Shown here piece by piece: positions 49,280 through 59,233 of a stretch of DNA of 64,000 nt. The DNA comes from Bombardia bombarda. Taxonomy: Eukaryota > Ascomycota > Sordariomycetes > Sordariales > Lasiosphaeriaceae. The stretch lies in the NCBI GenBank assembly GCA_030512295.1, contig JAULSR010000008.1:1116001-1180000 (forward strand), given 5' to 3'. How positions within the stretch are numbered: position 1 is the stretch's first letter; the number at the start of each line of letters is the position of its first letter. A program made the translations under genes and the position numbers. Below the pieces are notes generated by a model. The model was not told where the DNA came from. It did no database searches and saw only the letters and a program-made list of their open reading frames with translations.

Positions 49280-50409
49280 GGACTCCGTCTGGATATTTGT
49301 TGGCTGCTGCTGTGTTCCCGCGAGTATTTGTTTGGGATTCTGGACTGCCTGTCCCCCCTTATTTGTGTTTTTTTTTTCTCCTGCCGGGGATCGATTACAC
49401 ACGACTGAATTTTCCACAGCATTCCGAGCTCGATCGACATGGGCTTCGATCCCACACGCGTGCGCATCCATCCTATCATACCTACTATAATAGGGCGATG
49501 TGTTTTTTGCTTTCTTTATATTTCTCTCTCTCTTTCTTCGTGGGATTACTTGTTGATGTCGGGACCGCCGACCGTTCATTCCGGACGGGAGGGGAGGGCA
49601 TCGGAATTGCATAGCGTAGGACGCATGCAAGGCATTTATTATTTGTTTTGTTCAGTTTTTTTCCTCTTGCTATCTTTCATTCTTTTTTCTGTGTTTGTTC
49701 TTACAACGGAGCGGGGATGGTGGTCGGGACTTTTGGCAGGGTTAAATCTGGTTGGCTGTGCTTGGAGGTGTGGGTTTGATGTGTAGGTGAGGTGAGGTGA
49801 AGAGAGGTACAGTTCGCGGATTTGGAATGTGTTTGGAAGGAACTTGGCTTTCAATCAAGAGCGTTGTTTTTTGTTCACCCGCTCAATACCCAACTGCCAA
49901 TGTGTTGCTCTTCAGCATGTCATGAGAAACCGCTTTCAGAGCTACAGGAGACACGATACGTCGCTAACTACTACTATTAAGCAATGACGGTGGCTGATGG
50001 ATGCATCTCCGAATTGCTACCAGTTTCGGCTTCATTTTATTACTATTTTACACTCTTGTCCGCCGGCATGAATGGATAACTTACGGTCCCCAGCATCCGA
50101 CTACTGGGATAAGGTAAATGGCGGTAATGAATGTGCATTGCAAAAACTACCCTGGATAAATATCTTCGCTAAGCTCCGCCCATCAGCCAGTCATTGTTTT
50201 CATAAACAGCCACCCCTTTCCCTTCCTGTCAACGTCTGTTCTCCCTGTCGGTCGCTGTAGCTGGGTATCTAAACCACCTCTCTTCCCCACTCACCACCCA
50301 TCACCCTCTGCCCAACCATTCATCTGTCCATCTGTCCATTCACTCATTCACCCACTCACTCCTTTCCTTACTTGTCCTCTCTCCCCTGCTTGCCTGCCCT
50401 TTTCAGATC
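49280..50409. other. convergent intergenic region
   Basis: It holds the 3' flanks of KOG1 and of the Gln-rich orphan, which converge. T-rich and TC-rich patches occur; no gene is supported. Confidence 0.45.
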
Positions 50410-51231
50410 CTACAAACGCGCCCTCGCACGTCTCTTGTCAACCTTGCCCCTCGGCCATAACTTGGTCTCATCCAGCCCCAAGTACAGATCGCTATTGTCG
50501 ATGGTACCCCACCTTCTGCTGCCCCCGCCCCTACCAGTTTCACATCCCATAAAGACGTCGGCCGACCGCGGGGTCCGAAACGCCTCCACTGACGGATCGG
50601 GGTCGGGTTTATGCAGGTGCTTCTCCACGACGGGGTGTGCGCGCTCGAACGGCCGGTAGTTGCACGGGATGGCGTCGGGGTAGGTCTGGACGCAGATGCG
50701 GCAGGGCACGTTCTGGCCGGGGAAGATGACGAGGGGCGGGCCTCCGACGCCGGTGATGGATGGGTGGATCTGCGGCACATTGGGTCGGGGGAGGCGGTCG
50801 TCGGTGTATAGCGGTGGGTAGAAACCTTGTTGGGGGGACTGGAGGGGGAGGAGGGGGTAGGCGGTGGTGTCTTGCTCTTGTTGTTGTTGTGGCTGCTGCT
50901 GCTGTGGCTCTTGTTGTTGCTGTGTGGCTGGGAGAGCGACGGCGGATCGGGTACTGCTGTCTTGTTGTTGTCGCTGTGGTGTTGGTTGTTCGGCTTCAGC
51001 CGGGGCACCCGCCTCTTCTGTTTGGTGGCTTTGGCTCTCGCCGCCGCCAGCGGCAGCATCGTTTCTACCTTGTTCCTGATTTGCCGTGTTTGGGGCATGG
51101 TCGTCGCCCTGCGGGTTTTGGACCGAGGTCTGGATCTTCGAGGAGTCCTTCGGGTTTTTGGCCATGACGACGTCGAAGAATGTGCTTTGTTTACGCATGA
51201 CGACGTCGAAGAATGTTTTTGCTTTAGCCAT
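50410..51231 (-). CDS. Gln-rich hypothetical protein
   Basis: A single uninterrupted frame of 273 residues starts at the ATG at 51231. I do not recognise it. The first 25 residues contain a tandem copy of TFFDVVM. Residues 40-130 are Gln/Pro/Glu-rich and low in complexity. The C-terminal part looks more ordered, with NVPCRICVQTYPDAIPCNYRPFERAHP, a Cys-x2-Cys and a third Cys near a His that might bind a metal, then a basic tail. Upstream in-frame ATG codons exist (as far as 51387), but the added residues are not coding-like. The codon usage fits the window, so it is probably a real lineage-restricted gene rather than a chance frame. Confidence 0.6.
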   Translation of the reverse strand: MAKAKTFFDVVMRKQSTFFDVVMAKNPKDSSKIQTSVQNPQGDDHAPNTANQEQGRNDAAAGGGESQSHQTEEAGAPAEAEQPTPQRQQQDSSTRSAVALPATQQQQEPQQQQPQQQQEQDTTAYPLLPLQSPQQGFYPPLYTDDRLPRPNVPQIHPSITGVGGPPLVIFPGQNVPCRICVQTYPDAIPCNYRPFERAHPVVEKHLHKPDPDPSVEAFRTPRSADVFMGCETGRGGGSRRWGTIDNSDLYLGLDETKLWPRGKVDKRRARARL

Positions 51232-52015
51232 GCCGTCAGCTGCGACTGGGCGACGATGCTTGTTGCTGGGGCAAATGCAATGATTTGGGAATGGGGATTT
51301 GGGAATGGGGATTTGGGATTGGGCAGATCTGCTGTAAAAGTAGATTGCGTCTCTGTCTACTGCCAGCCAAACTACGGCTATTGGCAACGCAAGTTGTCGA
51401 ATGAAAAATGAGCAAATATCATGTGTTTGGCTGTTGTCAGTGGGGAAAATGTGCGATGATGAAGAAAGTTAAAACCTTTAATAAATGGTGGGAAAGCCTG
51501 ATTGATCGATAGAATACATTATCACGTACCTGCCTGCCTGCTCTCTGATCCCCCACCCCGATCTCTCTGGCGCATCATCTTGCTCTCAGTCTTCTCTCAT
51601 AAGATCAGATCAAGTTCAGATCGAAATGAAGGCTTGAACTTAGGCAGGAGCATGTCACTTGTATAGGTACTTATTTTACCTCGCTTCCGAGGAAAGTTTG
51701 CACGAGCAAAAGGTTGTACCGGCATATACGGGAGCTTATTTTCCACACCATCAAGCACGATGGCTATTGATTACCCTTGTTTCCTCGATTAATTGAGTAT
51801 TTACGAAAAGGAGTAAAGTAAACAATACTACATTATTCTACATCACGAACACATTTGACAGAACATGTGTATTAATTATGCTTATCAAGGGGATTCTTCA
51901 GGCACATGTGAATGAAGCCATCTTAGCATTGGACAAAAGAGACACCTTATAGCAAACAGAACTTCATCTAATGCTGTCTTCCCATCTCGAAGGATGGCAG
52001 GTGCAAAAAAAGCGA
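51232..52015. promoter_or_regulatory. 5' flank of the Gln-rich gene
   Basis: Intergenic DNA without a supported reading frame lies between this gene and the first tRNA gene. The Gln-rich gene's promoter is in the left part. Confidence 0.4.
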
Positions 52016-52086
52016 GTTTCGAAGGCGGATTGAACGCCTGACCTATCGGACTGCAGCCGATTGCTCTACCCCTGAGCTACCGAAAC
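52016..52086 (-). tRNA. tRNA-Cys (anticodon GCA)
   Basis: Read on the minus strand the 71 nt fold as a full cloverleaf. The acceptor stem is GTTTCGG with TCGAAAC, the D stem GCTC/GAGC, the anticodon stem ATCGG/CCGAT with loop CTGCAGT, and the T stem AGGCG/CGCCT with loop TTCAATC. The anticodon is GCA. Invariant U8, C56 and A58 are present. There is no intron. A run of T follows on the transcribed strand (A run at 52005-52011), a normal RNA polymerase III terminator. Confidence 0.93.
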
Positions 52087-52801
52087 AGGTTGTCTAATAA
52101 TTGTTGCTTATGTATAGCCTATGACGGCGATGTCTGGTTTGTCCGTCCTGCTTTTTCCTACACTAACTCCTTAACACAAAACACAGGCGAAAAGGTGCTC
52201 ATGTCAGTGAGGGAGAAGCATATGCTAAGCTTATAGAGCCTCATTTTTTAACTGTTGGTTCCGAGGAAATTTTAGCGGCATGCGACCGAAACTGCAATTA
52301 GTACCCAAAAACGAATTTCTTTGTCAATTGCGATTTGTCATGTGGTAGAGCCGGATCTTCGAAATGAATGAACATGCTTCGCTGATGAATCAACTCCCCA
52401 GCAACCCATATAAAATGCTCCGTATAACTAACATAGTTTCGTTTTCTTATTTTCTTGACTTCCTAATACATCGAACGGATCAGAATGTCAACGGTGAATT
52501 CTTCGCGAAGTTAAGTAGAGAGAAGAAGCAAACTAGGTACCTAGGTAGCTTAAATGCTAGCGGAATGGACAGTCCACACTCGCGCCAGAGATGAGTGTTC
52601 TTGATGCGAGCCAAAGATAAGACCATACCTGAGCACCTAAAGTACCTCAAATCACTCGCGAAGTCTCGAAAAAAATGACAAACTGACACATGAAACACTT
52701 TGAGTACTGGTTTGGTTGACATGTGCCAGATAAGGACTTCCCTGTATGAGGTGGGTACGTATGTAAGGCAACGTTTTGTTGTATTCTTATATCAAGTGCC
52801 A
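52087..52801. other. spacer between inverted tRNA-Cys copies
   Basis: No supported gene is present in this 715-bp spacer. It is AT-rich and the short frames in it are not coding-like. Confidence 0.45.
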
Positions 52802-52872
52802 GTTTCGGCAGCTCAGGGGTAGAGCAATCGGCTGCAGTCCGATAGGTCAGGCGTTTAAATCGCCTTCGAAAC
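52802..52872 (+). tRNA. tRNA-Cys (GCA) copy, probably a pseudogene
   Basis: This is a second copy of the 71-nt tRNA-Cys sequence in opposite orientation. All stems still pair and the anticodon is GCA. However, invariant U8 is now C, and the T loop reads TTTAAAT, so invariant C56, which pairs with G19, is lost. The changes include T-to-C and C-to-T. These positions hold the tertiary core and the B box of the promoter, so the copy is probably not transcribed or not stable. Confidence 0.75.
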
Positions 52873-53732
52873 TCTTCATATAAACTCTTCTTGTGTCATA
52901 TTTTCTTTCATTTTTGTCGTTATGGGGTACGTGGATATACTGGCGGGGGATCATGCGGGAGCGGGCAAGCAGTAGCCCTCGTAGGATGTTGGGTGCCATA
53001 ATGAACTCCGTTTCTTACTGGATACGTAGTCAATATCTTAGTATCTTGGGTATCAAGAAGCCTGTTGAAACCTTCCCAACTTACGTTCTCTGTAAGATCG
53101 ACCTACCTCTTGTCACAAGATTCTCATAATTGTTCGTCCATATAAATGAGTGGTGTGACGATGAGCTCCGAACACGTTGCATGGTAAAATATGAGCGTTC
53201 GTAAGGAACGAAGAAATAGACCACTCTCAAGATATGCTAGGTATTAGTCTAGTATGTATAACACAAGTACGTACGTACCAGTCCAAGGTGAGACCTCCAG
53301 CACTCGCCTGGTTCGCCACCAGGAGATGTGTCTGCTTGACCAAACTTTGGCTATGCAGGATACGAGAGTTGATTATTACCAGCATATCCGTGTCTGGGCA
53401 AAGCGACAGATAAATCCACTTGCTAATGATGCAGGCATCAATACCACATTGTCTTGTGGTTTGCCAATCAGGAAAGCCTGGCATGGCAATTGCAGCATTG
53501 TTCTGTATCCATGCAAACTATGCACGTTTGTCGTCACATTGTACGCCCAGTTCCTGACCATAAGCAATCACTTTCTGCGTTTGAGGATGTGATCACAATG
53601 ATAGCCATAGTAGATCGGGTCGACAGTTCTCTAGTCAACCATCATCCGCTCCACTCTCTGCGGCGACGATAAAGCCTGGCGAATGATTGTATCTCGCTTC
53701 CTCCGGTAGCTTCCGATGCAGTGTGGTATAGT
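52873..53732. other. intergenic region
   Basis: Between the tRNA copy and the phosducin-like gene's stop codon no conserved frame is found. A 112-codon frame at 53254-53592 has no recognisable family and atypical composition. Confidence 0.4.
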
Positions 53733-54565
53733 CTAATACCAATCATCTTCATCATCATCTGCCTTCAACCGATCAGAGGTGCTCTTGATTCCCTTGGTCA
53801 TGTGTCTCTCCTCCTCGGCATCTTCGGCTGCCCTTTTGCGCTTCACCACCCTCATGTCGTTGCCAGGAACTGCGCCAACCTCCACAAGTAGCTTGTCGAG
53901 GTCCAGCATGGTCATCCTTACTCCGCCTGTCGTCATGAGCGTCACGATCTGCTTAACGATGTCGCCCTTGTTGTACACCAGTATGGTGGGGCAGTTGCGC
54001 TCGGGGTAGTTCTCAATCGCCTGAGATGCCCTTATCTCGCAAAACTTGACATCTCCATACTCCTGCGCGGCCTGGCGCCACAGCTGCGACAGAACCCTCG
54101 ACTCGACGTTGGTGCCGAGCGACGACATCAGGTTGACAAGCACGGGTCCCTTCTCAGATGCCTCTGTGACTTCGCGCGAGTAATCGGGTTTCGATATCGG
54201 ATAGACGCTGCCGTGGACAGACTTCTTTTGTAGAGAGCCCAGCTCCCGCATTCTTTTTTGTCGGTATTGTTCTAGGAACTCTTCGTCCTCTTCGTCTTCG
54301 AGCTCGTCTAGCTCATCGAGGTCCTTGCCCTCCAACCTGTTCTCATGTACAAGCCGCCGGGCCTCGGTGATGGCTTCCTCGATCATGGGTGTTGGGCTTG
54401 GGGCTTTTCGGGAATGACGCCATGCTTTCGGAGAATCTCGTTCCTGGGATTATCATGTGAGCAGTTATGGACACAAAAATGCTCCCCTATTTTGCCTCAC
54501 CATTCTGTGTCCGCATTGGGGTCGTCGATGGGAACAGCTATGCGCTGATCCATTGGGGCGGCCAT
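53733..54565 (-). CDS. PLP2: phosducin-like protein Plp2 (apparent frameshift)
   Basis: Plp2 is a thioredoxin-fold co-chaperone that works with the CCT chaperonin in folding actin and tubulin. Exons 54565-54501 and 54443-53733, separated by a 57-nt intron, give about 258 residues after repair. The first exon codes MAAPMDQRIAVPIDDPNADTEW. The second has the conserved start NEILRKHGVIPEK, the acidic stretch DELDELEDEEDEEFLEQYR, then the thioredoxin-like domain with GPVLVNLMS and NCPTILVYNKG. At 54400-54403 the coding strand has four C where five would read KPPSPTPMIEEA, the family's usual sequence; as given, the frame meets a stop four codons later. This is one more missing C/G in a run and probably not real. 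The gene shares a 543-bp promoter region with eS27. Confidence 0.9.
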
Positions 54566-55108
54566 GGTCGGGTACCTGGGGTGAACGGTTGGCGAAAAGT
54601 AGAGACGATTTGAAGTGCTTTCTTCTCAGTCGGTCGAGAGCGGCCGTTATAGTTGTTCTTGCTATTCTGTCGCAATACGGCAGCCTGGATCACATGCAGA
54701 TGCCTTTGACGAGGCGTCCATGTCCATTACCGCATGGCTGCTGCTACCTGCTGCTACCTGCTGCTACCTGCTGCTACCTGCTGCCCCGCCCCCAGAAACC
54801 CCCCCACCATCAGAGCTGCTGTCGCGCTTTCTCCAACAAGAAGCAGGCGCATCAACGCAAGCCGCCCCACACCTGCTTTAAGGGTCCGTGCAGACCACTG
54901 CTGATTGGCTACAGACTTAGCCCTAACTGACACTCGCCAAGCCTGGTCAATTCGCCTTTGCTCCTCACAGACCGAAAATTTGCCTGGAAACTTTTGTGTG
55001 TCCGCTAGGCCTCACTCACCCACCTCCCCTCTTTCCTTCCACCATCAACCCGAGCGTAAATCTGTCGCCGACACCACCAGATTTCATCAATCAACCAAAT
55101 CAGTCAAA
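54566..55108. promoter_or_regulatory. bidirectional promoter, PLP2 / eS27
   Basis: Divergent start codons are 543 bp apart. Within the interval, about four copies of CTGCTACCTG lie at 54738-54782. Shared control of a ribosomal protein and a folding cofactor is plausible but not shown. Confidence 0.55.
54738..54782. repeat. CTGCTACCTG tandem repeat
   Basis: Four to five copies of a CTGCTAC-CTG unit of about ten bases lie between the PLP2 and eS27 genes. Confidence 0.8.
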
Positions 55109-55707
55109 ATGGTAAGATATCGCAATTTTCGGTTTTTTCCCTACCTCTGCTGGTCTGGGTCCACGACTTTCGAATTTCGGTCATCCACATGACGAGACGC
55201 AACATCGATGGACGGGAAAGCTTGGAATCGAGAATCTGCGACAAAATTCCGACGATAAACCACGACACGGAAGCGACACGGAAGCGACACGGAAGCGACA
55301 CGGACAGACACAGACACAGCAGAGGATTGGGTGGTGGAGATGGACATAATGGAAGTTGCAGGAGGCCGTGATGCTGACGGATAGATTTTTAAAGGTTCTC
55401 GCCGTTGATCTCATCAACCCCAGCCCGGTTGCTGAGGCCCGCAAGCACAAGCTCAAGGTATGCCGCCCACTCCAGAGCCCAAATCCTGTAGAAACGGTCA
55501 TGGCCGGATGCTGACGCGTTGCAGACCCTTGTGCCCACGCCCCGCTCCTACTTCATGGACGTCAAGTGCCCCGGCTGCTTCACCATCACCACCGTCTTCT
55601 CCCATGCCCAGACCGTCGTCATCTGCCAAGGTTGCACGACCGTCCTCTGCCAGCCGACCGGTGGCAAGGCCAGACTCACCGAGGGCTGCTCTTTCCGGAG
55701 AAAGTAG
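55109..55707 (+). CDS. RPS27: 40S ribosomal protein eS27
   Basis: eS27 is a small zinc-binding protein of the 40S ribosomal subunit. Exons are 55109-55111, 55395-55457 and 55525-55707, total 82 residues as usual. Exon 1 is only the ATG; the GTAAGA donor follows at once and the 283-nt first intron is the longest in the window. The zinc-ribbon Cys pairs are CPGC and CQGC (residues 37-59), and the protein ends GCSFRRK. The intron carries a 12-bp tandem repeat at 55264-55305. An ATG-only first exon is common in fungal ribosomal protein genes, and such introns often raise expression. Confidence 0.96.
55264..55305 (+). repeat. ACACGGAAGCG tandem repeat in the eS27 intron
   Basis: About 3.5 direct copies of GACACGGAAGC occur inside intron 1. 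Confidence 0.8.
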
Positions 55708-56990
55708 ACGGCTTCGCACCTGTTTTCTTTCTCTTAGCATAATGGCATGATAATGGGGGCATCTTGGTATCTGCAAGGCTTGTCTTGAGAGTCGGGCGTC
55801 TGGAAGAAATACTACTCGGTCGTCAATCAATCTCGTTGCGGATAGAAGATGGATTCACCAAAAATCACCTCGCACAACAGAAAGGGGGCGTTTGGGGTCC
55901 GGATATCTACCTAGCATTATCGATTTTTTCCGACCTTCTCTCAATCTGCGCTGCTTGACATTTATCTTCTTGCTGAACAGGCAGACCATACTGCGTGGGC
56001 GGATAACTGGCAACGGCATTTTCACAAGTGTTCAGACCAGCCTGCCATGGGCGGGTGGCAGACCACTGGATGCGAGAACGTGGACCGCTGAGAATCGCCA
56101 ATACCCTGAGTGCAGTGGATGGGCCAAGGGGAGGACGCTGTGCTTTGCGATGAATTTCACGAGATTCCACGAAATGCGTCCAACTCCAGGCATCAATATG
56201 TGACCGAGATGATGTGACGTTGTCGAACCAGCCCCTGATCCTTGACGTGCTTTTGCAGCTTGAACTTAGAAACACTTGAATTCATCATTGTCTGGTAGAT
56301 GGATTTCGTCAACAATGCATGCTACGTTTTGGGTTTACTGTATATTGGACAATTAAAGATATCTTCAAACTCCATTCATTGAGTTGGTCTTGTCTTGTGC
56401 TTTAGCCCAGACATCTCAATCTGGGGTTTTGTTTACTAGTTTATGAAATGAAGCCTCGGCCCGCTGCCAGAGATTCGCCACCGCCTCCATTACGTAGTAA
56501 CAGCTCCACGGATGAAGAGGCTGCAAACTTGGGAATAGGTAGCAACGAGACGGATGCACGGCATCCACGTGGTGGAAAATAGGAGCGGATTGCCCGATTC
56601 AAAAGGCAATAAAGCAGGACGGGGAGATGTCTGGTTTCACTATAGGCAGTGTGCTAAGGACAAAGAACCTTCTCGGGCATCATTAGAAAGCGACTAAGCA
56701 GTCACCATGTGAATGTCCATATCCCTCAGACATTCAAAATCGGCGGCCATCAAAAATATTCCTATTCCCTGCGGTTGCTGCCAGTGTCGTTGGTTGTGGA
56801 ACACTCAGGTTCACTTGGAGTTGAAGCGTCACCGGGAGTGCTAAGACTGACAGGGGTTGACCAGCCCCCTTGGGCCCTACCTTACTTAGTTCTTACACTT
56901 AACGCGACAAAACACGGTCGCGAGTCCCTGGACCCCACATCATACCCGGAGATCATAACCTGCCTCGCTTCGGCCCAGATCTTCGCTGGG
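55708..56990. other. intergenic region
   Basis: Only short, atypical frames are found between eS27 and the 57-kb repeat copy. A 162-codon frame at 56709-57197 overlaps that repeat and is not believed. Confidence 0.45.
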
Positions 56991-57260
56991 TACGGGGGGA
57001 CAAGGTTTGGATCTGCCTCAAAACTCAATGTAGCTGGTAAAACCCATAACACACACCCCCCCCAAGTGCCCGCACTAAATCCCGCTTTCTATGTACCCTG
57101 CACCTCGGTACGCACATCTCACCCTTCACATCCTTCAAACCGAAAACCACGCACACCTTCGCCGTGGGTGCCGAGCCTCCGCGCGCTGGACGATTAGACC
57201 ATTTCGCACTTGATTTGGGCATTTTCGCCCTAACACACAGCCTAGAGACGCGGTTGCCAT
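56991..57260 (+). repeat. single copy of the 10.9-kb element's terminal repeat
   Basis: The sequence starts TACGGGGGGACAAGG and matches both terminal arms of the 10.9-13.0-kb element for about 190 nt. It keeps C where those arms have T, for example CACCTCGGTACGCACATCTC. It therefore looks undamaged or lightly damaged. Its partner end (GTCCCCCCGTA) is not found in the next several kilobases, so this is a solo or truncated copy, or the partner lies far away. No target duplication could be assigned. Confidence 0.75.
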
Positions 57261-57940
57261 GCACTAACCTCGATCGGGCTTAGCGCGACTGGTTTATTTG
57301 CGGGCCAAGCACACGACCGCCTCTTCATAACATTTGTTGACATAAATCCCCGCTCCGCTTCTACCCTTTACATCACCTTCCCACATTGTATGGTTGTCCG
57401 TCTTTCTCCCTCTCGCCTCGGTGCGCTGCATCTTCGTATCCTCTTCACTATTAACGTATGCCACAATTGAAGCGACAGTCATTTTCGACTTTCACTTTCT
57501 GTTGGAATGACATGGTCATTCGTGCGAGTCACTATAGTAACCGTAGAGAACGGGTTGGGGGTTGTTGTCGTTGTTGTATTGTTCTGCTTGTCTATGATCA
57601 CGAACTACGGGGACAGGAAGTGGGTGGTTTTGGAGGGGTTCCTGGGTCACGTGACCAGTTCCCCACTATTTTACACACCTCACCCTGTCGACCAATCACA
57701 GTTCTACATCTGTATGACCCTGATTGATCGTAAATCCGACACTTTCCTATTCACCTTTATCGCGCAGATATTCTCCAAACGACGTGCGACACATCACTTT
57801 CTTTATTAATAGTAACGACACGCCGGACACATAAAAGTATTTCCCTAGGATCCGAAGAAGTTTCTTCATCATCCTATGAGCAAAGCTGGGTCAGTCCCGC
57901 TGAAGAGACTGATGATCACCAGTCTCAGCTTGATAATGAA
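57261..57940. other. region between the repeat copy and the Cys-rich gene
   Basis: It may be the rest of the repeat element or the 5' part of the next gene. The sequence from about 57850 to 57940 is open in the frame of the Cys-rich gene (it reads EEVSSSSYEQSWVSPAEE) and is preceded by a CCTAG acceptor-like site. An upstream exon is therefore likely somewhere here. Confidence 0.4.
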
Positions 57941-58842
57941 ATGGCAACCCTAGCGCCGCCAACGGAGGCTTTGCTTCGGCCATGGAAGTACAATGGCAAG
58001 CCGCTGCCAAATCCTCCAATTCATTATCAAGATTGTCAATTTGTTGAGGAGCGGACATCATGGAGTCTCAACCATATCCATCGGAACGCCAGCAGCGTAG
58101 TAAAAAGACTTATGGACCAGACCCTCGTGAGTGTGATGGGAATGTAATGATACATATCATTTGGATAATGCTAATGTTTCTTCAGAACCTCCAACGTCTT
58201 TTCGTCCCCGCAATATTCATCAAGGAAGGGATGATGGTTCAATATGAGAACTTCACTTTTAATAAGACAAAAGCGAAAGGCATTTTGCTTTATCTGTTTG
58301 GAACGAACAGTATGGGATGGAATGAGCGTTGTAATAAGTGCAAGTCCTAAGGTCACCAAGGTCCCATGAAACAATGCGTTGTGCCGGGAAGTTTTGATGT
58401 TGAGACAGCTTGCTCGAACTGTGCTCATGATGGCACTGGAAAGAACTGTCAGTTCCGCATTGGTAAGTTGTACCTCTTATTTGAGATCGTAAGATGGACG
58501 CTGATGAGAATAGCTGCTGTACAAAGAGAAGCCGACAACCGATCTTTGGAAGCATATGGCAGCCGGACTTTCAATCCCAAGATCATTGCCCATGTGGATA
58601 GACCAACGCTTGAGAAGTGGCTGCGGGAGATTCATGATGTTATTTCCGTTCGCGACGTACAACTTGCTGTTGGCGCGTCGCCACATAAGAGGCCGGAGAA
58701 TGCGAAGAGATCAAAAAGAAGTCGTGGAGGTCTTGGAGAATTTGATGGAACATGTGATGAGTCTGAGGAGGATGATGACTTTGAGGAGGATGGACGGCGT
58801 AAGAAACGTCGTATGGAGTTTATTGAAGTTGAGGAGGATTGA
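57941..58842 (+). pseudogene. DUF3716-like Cys-rich gene, one premature stop
   Basis: Exons 57941-58126, 58186-58462 and 58514-58842 join in one frame of about 263 codons; the introns of 59 and 51 nt have GT-AG ends. The middle reads CNKCKS, a TAA, GHQGPMKQCVVPG, then CSNCAHDGTGKNCQF. This double-Cys pattern is that of the fungal domain of unknown function DUF3716. The TAA at 58348-58350 breaks the domain between its Cys pairs and could derive from CAA by C-to-T. The C-terminal part is acidic and then basic (EDDDFEEDGRRKKRR). Family members often sit near transposable elements, and here a terminal-repeat copy lies just upstream. The true start may be further 5'. A sequence error at the stop cannot be excluded. 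Confidence 0.65.
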
Positions 58843-59233
58843 TATGGTAATTTTTGTGTGTGACATGGAAAACGGTCTGGAAATGTTTGTAGGATAACGA
58901 TATTTTGTTTTTGGGAGTTCTGGAGGATATTGGGCATGCTGATGGCGCATTTTGGAGCATGGATAGGTCATGGCTGGAGATGGGACATGACATGGCGTAT
59001 GGGCAGGCTCGGCAGGCTCTGCGGGCAGGCTCCCCAGTTACCTCGGGAAACCAAGCAGCATCCTCTTTTTTCTGCTACCCCGGGCAGGCAATAATAGCTA
59101 ATGCTTTTGTTCGTCATCAATCTCGGCGTCCTTGTCCAAAATCAAAACGTCCCATCATAGCCAACTCGTACAGCTCTCAAGCGTGACAGGCACGGACAAG
59201 AACAAAAAAACCTATCTACGCGGAACCTGCCAG
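58843..59233. promoter_or_regulatory. 5' flank of the RNR-inhibitor-like gene
   Basis: Intergenic DNA with no supported gene. An in-frame ATG at 59132 exists upstream of the chosen start but would add 34 unlike residues. Confidence 0.4.

Noticed and set aside
50410..51231. Gln-rich orphan as a transcription factor
   Set aside because: Gln richness alone is no evidence; no DNA-binding domain is visible.
53254..53592. 112-codon open frame between the tRNA copy and PLP2
   Set aside because: No recognisable family, no coding bias, no intron signals and no clear promoter context.
56709..57197. 162-codon open frame
   Set aside because: Its second half runs through the terminal-repeat copy and its first half shows no family; it is a chance frame.
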